A stretch of 56,411 nucleotides of DNA. Origin: Actinomyces sp. (GTDB lineage Bacteria > Actinomycetota > Actinomycetes > Actinomycetales > Actinomycetaceae). This document shows positions 44,875-53,779 of the stretch, in pieces. Made by a program: the position numbers and the translations under genes. The DNA lies in NCBI GenBank assembly GCA_022649165.1, contig JALCNR010000018.1:1-56411 (forward strand). Reading direction: 5' to 3'. Under the pieces are notes generated by a model. It ran no database searches and was not told the origin of the DNA. It saw only the letters and a program-made list of their open reading frames with translations. Positions within the stretch are counted from its first letter, which is position 1. Every line of letters begins with the position of its first letter.

Positions 44875-45951
44875 ATGGGATACGGGGGCTTGGTCGTGGC
44901 GGCGATGTTCGCCGTGCTCATCCTGCTCGTCTTCCCGTATGCGGTGGACAGACAGACGGCTCTCACCCAATCGCGTGAGTCCGATCGTTTCTCGCCGCGT
45001 ATGCGGCTGCTGCGCGCCGAGGGCCCGCCCGCCTCGGCCCGCGGGGCGATCGAAGCCCATGGCGGGGGCCGGAGGTCGCAGCCGCTCCTGTCTGTCGCGC
45101 CCCAGGTCGCCCGCCAGGACCAAGAGGACCCAGGAGACATCATGACGTCGCAGGAGGATTCCGCGCGCCGCCCCCGCACGCGCGTCCATGCGGAGGATGA
45201 GGATGGCGCCCAGTCGCAGACCTTGCACGAGGTCACGCGCCTGAGAGCGCGCCGAGCCGCCCGACTGTCACGCGAGCGGGCGGCGGGTCGGCGCCGGATG
45301 CTGGCCTCGGCGTCGCTCGCCGCCGCGACCCTGGCGGTGGTCGCCCTCGCCGCCGCGACGCTGGTCGCGTGGGCATGGGTTGCTCTCCCTGCGGCCACGC
45401 TGGCGGCGGCCCTGGGCCTGTCGCGCGGTGCGGCCGTGCGCTCCGAGCGCGCCCAGCGGGCCGAGGACGTCGAGATGCGCGTGCTGCGCGAGAAGCTGCG
45501 CGCGCATGCCGCGGCGGCGCCCGCGCTTTCGGGGGCGCGTCATGGCGCGGAGGCCGGCGGCGTGTCGTCCCCCGGGCCGGAGGCGCGCGAGGCTGAGCCT
45601 GCCGCCACCGGCGCCTCTGTGGACGAGGCCGTCGCGGAGGCGGACGCGGCCCCCCGGACCGAACGCGCGGAACTCGCCGACGCCCCTCGCCGGACCGGCT
45701 CCCCGCGGCGCGAATGGAGCGTGCCCGACCTGCCAGCGCCCTCCTACGCCGTCCGTGGGCGCGTCGAGGGGCGCAGCATTCATCCCGACACCGACATCCG
45801 CGGCATCCCTCAGGTCGAGGCCTCCGTGCCCGCGCGGCCCGTGGCTGGCGGGCAGTCGCCGCGAGGAGTGCGCTCGACCGAGGAGGTCGTCGCCTCCCAG
45901 CCCGTCGCTTTCGACCTCGAGGCCGTGCTAGACGCGCGTCGGGCGGAGTGA
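44875..45951 (+). CDS. Conserved membrane protein of unknown function
   Basis: The product is 358 aa from an ATG at 44875. An N-terminal membrane helix (4-25) and a helical hairpin (about 143-183: MLASASLAAATLAVVALAAA then VAWAWVALPAATLAAALGL) flank a basic linker. The remaining C-terminal half is acidic and Pro/Ala-rich and likely cytoplasmic. It is placed after the galU-moeA-rimJ group in related genomes as well. No function is recognised. The last 24 bases overlap the antisense extension of the serine recombinase. Confidence 0.75.
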   Translation: MGYGGLVVAAMFAVLILLVFPYAVDRQTALTQSRESDRFSPRMRLLRAEGPPASARGAIEAHGGGRRSQPLLSVAPQVARQDQEDPGDIMTSQEDSARRPRTRVHAEDEDGAQSQTLHEVTRLRARRAARLSRERAAGRRRMLASASLAAATLAVVALAAATLVAWAWVALPAATLAAALGLSRGAAVRSERAQRAEDVEMRVLREKLRAHAAAAPALSGARHGAEAGGVSSPGPEAREAEPAATGASVDEAVAEADAAPRTERAELADAPRRTGSPRREWSVPDLPAPSYAVRGRVEGRSIHPDTDIRGIPQVEASVPARPVAGGQSPRGVRSTEEVVASQPVAFDLEAVLDARRAE

Positions 45952-47844
45952 GCCAGGCGCGGACGGTTGGCGCGCAGGCCGCTGCGGGCTCGGGAACGGC
46001 GATCGCGTGGTGATGCTCAACACCTCATGGCCTGCTGAGATGCAGAGCTCTTCGTGCACGTGGTAGCCTGGACCGGCAGTTGGGGCTATGGCGCAGTTGG
46101 TAGCGCGCTTCGTTCGCAATGAAGAGGTCGGGGGTTCGAATCCCCCTAGCTCCACCAAAGATGAGAAATTCGAAACTTGCCCCGCCTGATGGCGGGGCAA
46201 GTTCGTTTTTGTGCCCAGATTGGGCGGCTGTGTGGCCCTGGCTTGGGCAATTGTCACGCTGACGGCATCTGTGGGGACGTAGTCAACGTGGTCTTCGTCG
46301 TCGAGGATGATCTTGTCGAAGAGGGCTCGGTTGAGGATGCGGCGTTCAGCAGGTTCGCATCGGGCGTAGACGTCGCCGAGGTCGGTGAGGATGTCGGCGA
46401 GTTGGTCGAGGCCGTCGCGGGCGTCCTTGTAGCTGGTGGCGAGGTTCTCCAGCCGGTGTTCGATGGCGTCGAGGTTGGTGCGGATGCGGTCTTGTTCGGA
46501 CTTGAGGAGGTCGAGTGGAATGGCGTCGGCGTAGTGGGCTTGGACGAGCTTGAGTCGCTCGGCGTCGAGCTTCTCCTTCTGCGTGAGGAGGAGTGAGCGT
46601 TCGTCGTCGGTGGTGGCTTCGAGCTGATCGAAGACGGTGCCGAGGACTTCGCGGACACGATCGGCTTCGGTGGCCGTGAGGCCGTTGGTGTTGTAGGTGG
46701 ATTCGATCTGGTTCTCGATGTGGTCGGTGAGGATGGCGGACCTGGTGCAGCCGTTCTTCTTGCGGCGTCCGGAGCAGGTGAAGTACTCGTAGCGGTCACC
46801 CTGTTTGTCGCGGGGGCGTTCGATCATCATCTTGGCGCCGCACGAGCAGTACAGGGTGCCCTTGAGGTAGTGGTCGTACTTCTGGGGTCGTTCGCCGCGC
46901 TGGTTCTTGTCATCAAGCTGCTTCTGAACGCGCAGCCAGGTCTCGGAGTCGATCAGGGCCGTGTGGGTTCCGTCGTAGGTGACGCCCCTGAACGTGACGC
47001 TTCCCTGGTAATAGGGGTTGGTAAGGATCTTGTGTAGGGCCGTGGTCGTGATCGGCTTGGCCGGGCGCGCAGGAGTTGGGCGCGACGTGAGTCCGCGGGC
47101 TTCCAACTCGGTGGCGAGGGAGGAGAGGGTCCAGTTGCCGGTGGCGTAGGCGGTGAAGGCAAACTTGATGAGGTCGGCCCGCTCGACATCGACGGTGACG
47201 TCGCGGACTTCATGGCCTTTCGCGTCGGTGGTGCGCACGTTCAAGTATCCGAGGGGTGCCTTGGCAGGAGTGCCGCCCATGCTGGCCTTCTGGGTCATGC
47301 CTTTGAGGACTTCTTGAGCAAGGTTCAGGGAGTAGAACTCCGCCATGGAGGCGAGGATGCCGTGCATGAGCATTCCCGATGGGGTTTCATCGATGTTCTC
47401 AGTCACGGAGACCAGGCTGATGTTCGCGTCCCGGAGTGTCGCATGGATGATCGCGTCGTCGAGGCGGTTCCGGGCCAGGCGGTCGACCTTGTTGATGATG
47501 CAGTACTGGACGGGGTTCTCGGTGACGTAGTCGAGCATGTCCTGGAGGGCGCGGCGCTGCGCGGTCTTGGCGGACTCGCCGGGTTCGATGAACTCTTTGA
47601 CGATGACGGCGCCAAGCTGGTCGGCCTTGCGCTGGGCAGCCTCCCGCTGGGCTGGGATGGACAGGCCTTCGTCGAGGCCGTTGCGGGTGGCCTGGTCCTT
47701 GGTGGAGACCCGCAGGTAACTGATTGCAGGCACCAGACCATCAGCGTTGTCTGGGGTCGAGGTGCGCTGGATCTGGGCGGCTGTGGCGGCGAGCTTATGC
47801 AGCTCGCCCATGTCGAGGCCAGAGGGTAGGGGTGCGAGTGTCAT
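45928..47844 (-). CDS. Large serine recombinase; C-terminus reads antisense through tRNA-Ala
   Basis: The frame is 638 aa. The resolvase domain has nucleophile S47 (SYLRVSTKDQ) and INKVDRLARNRLDD. A recombinase domain follows (ITTTALHKILTNPYYQGSVT), then a zinc ribbon (LYCSCGAKM ... YFTCSGRRKKNGC) and a coiled coil. After about residue 555 (near 46180) the frame runs antisense through a transcription terminator and tRNA-Ala, giving the tell-tale GGFEPPTSSLRTKRATNCAI, and ends in the neighbouring membrane gene. The native end was probably near 46180-46260. The enzyme should catalyse integration of the conjugative element at this tRNA. Confidence 0.85.
   Translation of the reverse strand: MTLAPLPSGLDMGELHKLAATAAQIQRTSTPDNADGLVPAISYLRVSTKDQATRNGLDEGLSIPAQREAAQRKADQLGAVIVKEFIEPGESAKTAQRRALQDMLDYVTENPVQYCIINKVDRLARNRLDDAIIHATLRDANISLVSVTENIDETPSGMLMHGILASMAEFYSLNLAQEVLKGMTQKASMGGTPAKAPLGYLNVRTTDAKGHEVRDVTVDVERADLIKFAFTAYATGNWTLSSLATELEARGLTSRPTPARPAKPITTTALHKILTNPYYQGSVTFRGVTYDGTHTALIDSETWLRVQKQLDDKNQRGERPQKYDHYLKGTLYCSCGAKMMIERPRDKQGDRYEYFTCSGRRKKNGCTRSAILTDHIENQIESTYNTNGLTATEADRVREVLGTVFDQLEATTDDERSLLLTQKEKLDAERLKLVQAHYADAIPLDLLKSEQDRIRTNLDAIEHRLENLATSYKDARDGLDQLADILTDLGDVYARCEPAERRILNRALFDKIILDDEDHVDYVPTDAVSVTIAQARATQPPNLGTKTNLPRHQAGQVSNFSSLVELGGFEPPTSSLRTKRATNCAIAPTAGPGYHVHEELCISAGHEVLSITTRSPFPSPQRPARQPSAPGSLRPTRV
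46082..46154 (+). tRNA. tRNA-Ala (anticodon CGC)
   Basis: A full cloverleaf. Acceptor GGGGCTA pairs with TAGCTCC (one G-U). The anticodon stem CTTCG/TGAAG holds loop TTCGCAA with CGC at 46115-46117. The T arm is GGGGGTTCGAATCCCCC. Discriminator A is followed by encoded CCA (46155-46157). It is the probable attachment locus of the serine-recombinase element. Confidence 0.95.
46174..46210 (+). terminator. Intrinsic terminator after tRNA-Ala
   Basis: AACTTGCCCCGCC (46174-46186) pairs perfectly with GGCGGGGCAAGTT (46191-46203) around TGAT, followed by CGTTTTT. Confidence 0.92.
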
Positions 47845-47988
47845 GGTGACCGCCTTTCACTGGACCCTGGTTAGGGTCTTGTGGGGCGCCGGATGGCGGT
47901 CACGTCAGTAAATAGGAAGAACACCCCGATTGCGGGGCTTAAGAGTCTGGTGCCAACGACGCCGGTTCGTTGTGCTTTGGGGGCCAGT

Positions 47989-48198
47989 TTACCGGCCTGA
48001 CGTGAGAAGGTCACGAAGGTAGCTTCCGGCGTTGCCGGTTGTGGTGCCATTGCCTGCGGCACGCAGGGCGATGCGGATGAGGACTTCGGCGACCTTCTCG
48101 GCGTCGATCTGGTCGCGTTTGAGGTAGCGCACGCGGACCGGTCGGTTGGCGTCCGGCCGGTCCGTCGTGCGTTTGTAGGAGCGAACCATCAGGCTCAC
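47989..48198 (-). CDS. Small hypothetical protein of the conjugative element
   Basis: The product is 69 aa from a GTG at 48198 overlapping the preceding stop by 3 bases, with AAGGTGA upstream. It is basic and soluble (TTDRPDANRPVRVRYLKRDQ). Similar short proteins accompany DUF4913 genes in actinobacterial integrative elements. The role is unknown. Confidence 0.7.
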   Translation of the reverse strand: MSLMVRSYKRTTDRPDANRPVRVRYLKRDQIDAEKVAEVLIRIALRAAGNGTTTGNAGSYLRDLLTSGR

Positions 48199-48776
48199 TC
48201 ACCTTGGGGACTCTCGGAGCGGTCGTGGATCTCTCCGGTGTTTTCGTCGATGCTGGCGTAGAAGGCGTCTTCGGCCTGCTGGCGTGCCTCAACTTGGTCG
48301 AGAACGTACTGGACGAAGTCTGCATCCCGATCAGTGATCACGGTCTCCAGGGCGTGTTCGGCAGACGCTTCGCCGGGCCAGGTCGTTTGCCGGGTCGGCC
48401 GGTCGCGATCCAGCCTGGTGCCGGAGGAGGTGACCCAGTCGCGGAGGCGCTGGCGGGCGTCGGCGAAGTCGCGGTGCCAGCCCAGCGGTGCGGAGCCGTT
48501 CTGATCGGGGTCGTAGGCGCACAGCCAGTGCAGGTGGAGGGCGGAGAGTTCCCAGAGCAGTTCGGGGTGGCGGTGCCAGTAGGGCGGGACGACGGAGGCC
48601 GGGAGGCCATAGGTGTGGCGCAGCCAGTCGACCCACCGGTTCAGTTCCAGCAGTTCCTGTTCCAGATCGTCAGCCGTCAGCAGATTCCAGTTGATCGGGT
48701 GCGGAGGCTCGGCGACCAGGTTTTGCGTGTCGTCGTAGTCGGGCTCGTCGTCGATGCCTGGGGTGTGAATAGTCAT
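48195..48776 (-). CDS. DUF4913 domain protein
   Basis: The product is 193 aa from an ATG at 48776. The DUF4913 core is PPYWHRHPELLWELSALHLH followed by WHRDFADARQRLRDWV. The domain is found almost only on actinobacterial plasmids and conjugative elements, next to SSB and T4CP genes as here. The biochemical function is unknown. It is coupled to the small protein downstream. Confidence 0.8.
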   Translation of the reverse strand: MTIHTPGIDDEPDYDDTQNLVAEPPHPINWNLLTADDLEQELLELNRWVDWLRHTYGLPASVVPPYWHRHPELLWELSALHLHWLCAYDPDQNGSAPLGWHRDFADARQRLRDWVTSSGTRLDRDRPTRQTTWPGEASAEHALETVITDRDADFVQYVLDQVEARQQAEDAFYASIDENTGEIHDRSESPQGE

Positions 48777-48795
48777 GGTGCGCTCCTGTCCTTGT

Positions 48796-49254
48796 TCAGC
48801 GGCCGAGCATCGGCGTATTGGTGGTCGGCCGCGAGACTGGAGGGTCGAACGCACGCTCCTGCTCACGCTGCACGGTCTCCTGGGCGGCGACCTTGCGGGG
48901 AGCACGATCGACCTCGTAGCGGGTGCGGGCGGTGTCGTGGCCGATCTTCTTGGCCACGAACTCTTCACCCGACAGGCTCTGACCGTCCCGTTCGTAGGAG
49001 TACTCGTGGGCGTATCCCTCTGCGACGAAGCTGTCGCCCTTGGTGAACCGCTCGAAAGCGCGTTCGGCGGTAGCCCGGTACATGACGAGGTTGTGGAAGC
49101 TCGGCTCCAACTTTGTGAACGAGCCGTCCTCCTCGCGGTGGAAGTTCTCCTGACCGAACCTCGCGTAGAAGCGGGCTTCCCCGCGATCGGTCATCGTCAG
49201 CTGCGGGTCGGTGGCGATGAAACCAGAGATGGACTGCTGGGTACGGATAGCCAT
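48796..49254 (-). CDS. Single-stranded-DNA-binding protein (element-encoded)
   Basis: The product is 152 aa from an ATG at 49254. It has an OB-fold SSB domain (ISGFIATDPQLTMTDRGEAR, then FVAEGYAHEYSYERDGQSLS) and a short C-terminal tail. Element-encoded SSBs coat transferred strands. The tail lacks the acidic DDDIPF-type end of chromosomal SSB. Confidence 0.78.
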   Translation of the reverse strand: MAIRTQQSISGFIATDPQLTMTDRGEARFYARFGQENFHREEDGSFTKLEPSFHNLVMYRATAERAFERFTKGDSFVAEGYAHEYSYERDGQSLSGEEFVAKKIGHDTARTRYEVDRAPRKVAAQETVQREQERAFDPPVSRPTTNTPMLGR

Positions 49255-49343
49255 GGGACTGTCCTCCTGCCCTTCAGATTGGGGCGGCCCCATCGATCAG
49301 GACCGCTGTGCCAGGCAGGTGCACGCGGCTTCCCAGCGTTCAA

Positions 49344-51125
49344 CTACTCGGCGCTGGGCGGCCGTTGCAGGAGGGCTTCGATGCCCGCGCGGTCTCGCGT
49401 GAGATGCGTGGCGTCGCCGCGCTTCGGCCAGGGCTTCAGGTCGGTGATGATCGGTGGTGTGGAGCGCAGGAGGATGACTCCGGTGCCGAATGGGAGGGTG
49501 CGGATGCGGTCGGGTGGCAGGATTGGCACCCGGCGTACGGAGCGCTGGTTTGAGCGGGTTCCGTGGTCGCCGAGGGTGATGGAATCGGTGTACTCGTCGC
49601 GCTCGCCGATGAGGGTGGCGAGGTCTTGAAGGTCTCGACTATTGGAGGCGCCGCCGAGGATGATCTTGACGATGCTGGCGTCCCAGATGGCTCCGGCCTG
49701 GTTCTCGCTCCACTTGTCCCTGGCTTGGGCCAAGGACTGGAGGACGGGCATGGTCGTGATCCCGGTACCTCCACCTTCCGCCATCAGAGTCGGCAGGGAT
49801 GGGAGGGGTGCGAGGTTGCCGATCTCGTCCAGAGCGAGCAGGAGTGGCGGGTCAAGCCGAGCGCCCGGGTTCCGGGCGGCCATCCGCCGGGCAGTTTCGA
49901 CGAGGTCTTCCACGAACGCGGCAACGAGGGCGGCACTATTGCCTGCCCCGGCTCCGGTGGCCAGTAGGTAGAGGGTGCCCTTGTTGCGGATGAAGGCTTC
50001 GGGGTCGAACTGCTCACCGGGCCCGGGGCTGACCGCGTCGAGGACGCGGGGGTCAGCCAGTGCTGCCAGCGCCAGGGAGACTCCTTGCCAGATGGAGTCG
50101 CGGGTGCGGGGATCGGCGTCGATCATAGCTTCCAGGGATTCGGCCCAGCCGGTTGCTGCGTGGGGCGAACCGGTGAGGATCGCGACGGCGTCGGCCGCGG
50201 CAGACGGGTCAAGGGTCCAACGGAACAGCTCGGCGGGCGTGCGGTGATCCAACGCGGCGGCATGAAGGAGAGCTTGGAGAGCCACGCGGGTCTTGCCTTC
50301 CCAGAACCCGCCACCATCCACCCCGCCGTCAGCGAGGCCGGTCGCGGTCGCGAGCCCGGTGGCGCGGATCATGGCCGTGAGCGGGTCATCGCAGCCGCGG
50401 ATCGGTGACCAGCGCAATCCAGCGGGGACGCCTTCGGCGAGGTGCTGGGGGTCGAATACGGCGACGGGCCCGACCTTCTGTCGCGCGCGGAGTGTGACGG
50501 TGAGATTGTCGGGCCGAGTGCTGGTGGTGACCACGGCACCGGGCGCGTCGAGGATCGCCGGGATAACAATGTGTAAGCCCTTGCCGGATCGAGGCGGGCC
50601 GATGAGGAGGATGGAGTCCTCAACGCTGGCCCACACCTGCTTTCCCTTCGACTGCCCGAGCAAGAACCCCACATCGCGAGGTTCTGGCTCGACCAGGGAC
50701 GGGCGGAGTGTCCTGGCGCGGTGGACCAGTGCTTTCGCCGATGCTGCTGTGGTGACTTCGTGGCTGGTGGCGGTCCCGGCCAGCCGGTGTGGGTCCACGT
50801 CGACCGCGCGGGAGTGACGTCGCCACTTCATCCACCCCCAGGCTCCTGCGGCTCCGAGGAAGCCGAGCATGAGTGTCAGGGTGGTCCAGTAGGCGATGGG
50901 GTTGAGCCCGTCGGCGTGGAGCGCGCCCGCTGGATCGCCGGGATTGAACAGGACAGCCAGGCCACCGGTGATGCCTGCTTGTGGCTGGTCGGCGCCGGTC
51001 ACGAACGCAGCGACGGAGCCTGCGCCGCGGATGGCGAGGATGAGTCCGAAGAGGGCCGCGAGCCCGACCATGAGGATGTTCGTCAGCTCGTCACCCATCG
51101 AGCCGGACTGGCGCTGCGTGCTCAT
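49344..51125 (-). CDS. VirD4/TraG-like type IV coupling protein
   Basis: The product is 593 aa. Two N-terminal membrane helices (about 14-42 and 78-98) precede the ATPase: Walker A at about 175-183 (GPPRSGKG) and Walker B (PPLLLALDEIGNLAPLPSLP). TraG-type motif TGITTMPVLQSLAQARDKW and NQAGAIWDASIVKIILG follow. It links the relaxosome to the secretion channel in conjugation. Its start overlaps the next gene's stop (ATGA). Confidence 0.9.
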   Translation of the reverse strand: MSTQRQSGSMGDELTNILMVGLAALFGLILAIRGAGSVAAFVTGADQPQAGITGGLAVLFNPGDPAGALHADGLNPIAYWTTLTLMLGFLGAAGAWGWMKWRRHSRAVDVDPHRLAGTATSHEVTTAASAKALVHRARTLRPSLVEPEPRDVGFLLGQSKGKQVWASVEDSILLIGPPRSGKGLHIVIPAILDAPGAVVTTSTRPDNLTVTLRARQKVGPVAVFDPQHLAEGVPAGLRWSPIRGCDDPLTAMIRATGLATATGLADGGVDGGGFWEGKTRVALQALLHAAALDHRTPAELFRWTLDPSAAADAVAILTGSPHAATGWAESLEAMIDADPRTRDSIWQGVSLALAALADPRVLDAVSPGPGEQFDPEAFIRNKGTLYLLATGAGAGNSAALVAAFVEDLVETARRMAARNPGARLDPPLLLALDEIGNLAPLPSLPTLMAEGGGTGITTMPVLQSLAQARDKWSENQAGAIWDASIVKIILGGASNSRDLQDLATLIGERDEYTDSITLGDHGTRSNQRSVRRVPILPPDRIRTLPFGTGVILLRSTPPIITDLKPWPKRGDATHLTRDRAGIEALLQRPPSAE

Positions 51126-51652
51126 GGCACCCGCCGCGTCACGACCCGCGCCGAGGTGATGCCAACCAGCAGAATGTCCGCGCCGCCCGAGGGTAGTTCC
51201 CTGAGATCTAGTGTCACGCGGACGGTCCCCGCCGCAGTGGCTTCAACGGTGCTCCGGACGAGGGCGACCGTGACCTCTTCGCCCGGCTGGAATCCGGCTC
51301 CGGCCACCTCAGCGGTTTCTGGTGTGTGGCGGTGACGGGCCCGACGAGGCGTCGGTGGTCCGTCGATTGGGTCGGGGCGTGGGGTGCGGACGGCATGAAT
51401 GATGTCAGTGAATGTGCTGCCGTCAGACTCGTGAATCTCGACCCGGATGGTTCGTGTGCGGTCTGCGGTGAGGACGTCGAGGAGTTCGCCGAACCGCGCC
51501 TTCGTCCACGGCGCGGTTGGCGAGGGCTGCGGGTAGTCGGCGCCGTCCAGGGTGACGGTGAGGACACCGTAGGAATCGACCGTGATGACGGCCAGCGGCA
51601 GACTGACTGGCGTCTCGGCGGGGTTGACGGAGTGGCTGTGGTGAATGCTCAT
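51122..51652 (-). CDS. Hypothetical protein coupled to the coupling-protein gene
   Basis: The product is 176 aa from an ATG at 51652; an in-frame GTG at 51667 is possible. It is soluble and Thr/Val-rich with a predicted beta content (LPLAVITVDSYGVLTVTLDG) and no signal peptide. It lies directly upstream of the T4CP with overlapping stop/start, a position typical of accessory transfer proteins. No family is recognised. Confidence 0.7.
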   Translation of the reverse strand: MSIHHSHSVNPAETPVSLPLAVITVDSYGVLTVTLDGADYPQPSPTAPWTKARFGELLDVLTADRTRTIRVEIHESDGSTFTDIIHAVRTPRPDPIDGPPTPRRARHRHTPETAEVAGAGFQPGEEVTVALVRSTVEATAAGTVRVTLDLRELPSGGADILLVGITSARVVTRRVP

Positions 51653-51875
51653 GTCCAACAGGTGCACCGGATACCCCTCGGCTCAAATCTCCATCCACTC
51701 AAGTTTGTTCTGACGCCCCGGCTGGCCGAGGGATCTACTTCCCACGTGGTGCAAGGTTCTCCGTGTCAGGACGACAGCTCAAGTCCTGTGGTGTCATGCA
51801 GATGTCTTTCGTTTTTGGCCGTGTTGGTTGTTCGTTGTTTGTTGGGGGCTCTCACGCGGTGAGTAGCCGAACGGG

Positions 51876-51975
51876 GTCGGCACTGTTGACGAGGTGCTGC
51901 GCAGCGCCCAAGATGCGGAGGACTTCGAGCAGAAGCTCGTCGACGAGTACGCGCTAGCGATGACTGTTGCCGGGG
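51876..51975 (+). pseudogene. Fragment resembling a tyrosine recombinase N-terminus
   Basis: The frame encodes LRSAQDAEDFEQKLVDEYAL-type sequence similar to the N-terminal helices of site-specific integrases carried by actinobacterial resistance cassettes. It breaks off at about 51975 where the 3' end of the thioredoxin-like gene begins on the other strand. No catalytic domain is present. Confidence 0.35.
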
Positions 51976-52195
51976 CTCACCTCGGATTCGCCTGGACCTA
52001 CACCCGGGATGCGCGCTGGATCGCGTCGCGCAGCTGCTCGATGGTCGGGACCTCGGCTGGACCGTCGGGAGTCCGGTAGAACCGGCAGGCGAGACCGACA
52101 ACCGTGCTGACGTCGGCGAACGGGTCGATCCCACCGATCAGGACCGTCGGGGAGCCATGGAAGCCAACGAACGGCATCCTCGGGAGTCTCAATGT

Positions 52196-53619
52196 GGCTC
52201 TTCACAATCCAGGGTGTAGTCGTGGTCTGAATCCGCCGGTTTCGAGCAGGCTGCGGGCGATGTAGTTGGTGAGGTTCCGGAAGCCGAGGGCGGATCCGCG
52301 GAGGTGTTCGAGGCGGCCGTTGATGGCTTCGGTTGGGCCGTTCGAGGTTCCGGGACGGTCGAAGTAGGCCAGCACGTCGGCGGCCCGCTTTCTCAGGGTC
52401 CGGCCGAGGGATCGGAGCTCGATGAGCGCGGCGGGCACGCCGCTGCTGAGGCTGGCGATCAGCTGTTTCATCAAGTCCCGGCCCCGTGCGGGGTCGGGTT
52501 CTCGGTAGGCGGTGATCATGGCCTGGTAGGCGGCATGGGTGACCTCGACGGCGACGTGGGCGTCGTCGCTGAACAGATCCTCAAGGCGGGTCTTCTGCTT
52601 GTCGGTGAGCAAGCTCGTGCCGGTGTGCAGGGTCCGCCGGGCCGAATAGAGCGGGTCGCCGGCTCGGCCGCGGTGGCCGTGGAGGTCTTGCTGGATCCGG
52701 CGGCGGCACTTGTCGAGGGCGTCGCCGGCGAGCCTCACGACGTGGAAGGGGTCCATCACCGCGACCGCGTCAGGCAACTCTTCGCTCGCCGCGGTCTTGA
52801 AGCCGGTGAACCCGTCCATCGCGACCACCTCCACGGCGTCTCGCCACGCCTGGTCGCGTTCAGCCAGCCATGTCTTGAACACGTGTTTGGAGCGGCCCTC
52901 GACCATGTCGAGCAGCCGGGCTGGGTCGGAGCCGGTACGTGGTCCGGTGAGGTCGATGATTACGGTGACGTACTTGTCGCCGCGGCGGGTGTGACGCCAC
53001 ACGTGCTCATCCACCCCGATCGTGGTGACCCCGTCGAACCGGTGAGGGTTGTTGATCAGAACCCGCTTCCCTTCGGCCAGCACCGCATCGTTCGCCGTGT
53101 TCCACGACACGGCGAGTCCTTCGGCGATCCGGGCCACGGTGAGGTGGCCGACCACGATGCCTTCCAGCGCCCACCGCAGCCCGCGCCGGGACAGCCTGGC
53201 CTTGGGCTCGGCCGCCTTCGTCGTGTCCTGGCGCCACACATGGCAGCAGTCAGCGCACCGGTACCGCCGAACGCTCACCTCCAGCACAGTCGGGCGCCAC
53301 CCGAGCGGCTCGTGAGCCAGCCGACGCACCACCGTGTCACGCACCAGCCCCTGCTGCCCGCAACGATGACACCAGTCATCCAGGGCAGCCACCCGACAGG
53401 CGATCACCGCCCGCCGGGCCTCGAGGCGCTGCCCGACCGCGACGAGCCCCAACTCGTCCAGCCGGCAGAAGGTGGTCAGATCCGGGGCAGCGAAGGTAGC
53501 GTCAGGCACGTCGAGGTCTTCTTGATGGGCGGCGTAGGAACCTCCATCATCGGAAGACCTCGACGCCTACCCAGCGACCGACGCGCCAACCCCACCCACA
53601 CCGTCAACTGTGATGAGCC
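52196..53619. mobile_element. ISL3-family insertion sequence with 8-bp target duplication
   Basis: 1424 bp. Terminal inverted repeats: left GGCTCTTCACAATCCAGGGT at 52196 and right end, on the minus strand, GGCTCATCACAGTTGACGGT from 53619 (18 of 24 positions match). The target duplication CTCAATGT is exact at 52188-52195 and 53620-53627. The insertion splits the thioredoxin-like gene. Confidence 0.92.
52202..53509 (-). CDS. ISL3-family transposase
   Basis: The product is 435 aa with a GTG start. An N-terminal zinc finger (CRVAALDDWCHRCG, CADCCHVW) is followed by a helix-turn-helix and DDE catalytic region (TTIGVDEHVWRHTRRGDKYV, VAVMDPFHVV) and the family C-terminal stretch (GPTEAINGRLEHLRGSALGF). 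Intact and full length, so the element may still be active. Confidence 0.93.
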   Translation of the reverse strand: MPDATFAAPDLTTFCRLDELGLVAVGQRLEARRAVIACRVAALDDWCHRCGQQGLVRDTVVRRLAHEPLGWRPTVLEVSVRRYRCADCCHVWRQDTTKAAEPKARLSRRGLRWALEGIVVGHLTVARIAEGLAVSWNTANDAVLAEGKRVLINNPHRFDGVTTIGVDEHVWRHTRRGDKYVTVIIDLTGPRTGSDPARLLDMVEGRSKHVFKTWLAERDQAWRDAVEVVAMDGFTGFKTAASEELPDAVAVMDPFHVVRLAGDALDKCRRRIQQDLHGHRGRAGDPLYSARRTLHTGTSLLTDKQKTRLEDLFSDDAHVAVEVTHAAYQAMITAYREPDPARGRDLMKQLIASLSSGVPAALIELRSLGRTLRKRAADVLAYFDRPGTSNGPTEAINGRLEHLRGSALGFRNLTNYIARSLLETGGFRPRLHPGL

Positions 53620-53779
53620 CTCAATGTTCTGATGGATGACCGTCACGTCGCGGCGGCCACGCAGTGTCTCCGCGAGCCGCTGGTCGAGCAGTTCCCGGTT
53701 CGGACAGCCCTCGAAGGACTGGATCGTGATCTTCAAGCCGAAGTTTCCTCTCTAGATCGTTGTTCGTGATGATGTGGGA

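Larger units (their letters stand above)
51998..53736 (-). pseudogene. Thioredoxin-like DF-family protein gene, split by an IS and frameshifted
   Basis: The 5' part starts with TTG at 53736 behind AGAGGA: KITIQSFEGCPNRELLDQRL through VIHQNIE. The 3' part after the IS (52195-51998) gives ETPEDA and then, one base out of frame, MPFVGFHGSPTVLIGGIDPF and VGLACRFYRTPDGPAEVPTI. Joined, they make a DF-family (seleno)protein-like thioredoxin fold often linked with metal resistance genes. It is dead twice: by the IS at the codon pair IE and by a one-base shift near 52170. Confidence 0.7.

Noticed and set aside
52304-53632. 442-codon plus-strand frame opposite the transposase
   Set aside because: The minus-strand transposase is intact with inverted repeats and target duplication; this is its shadow.
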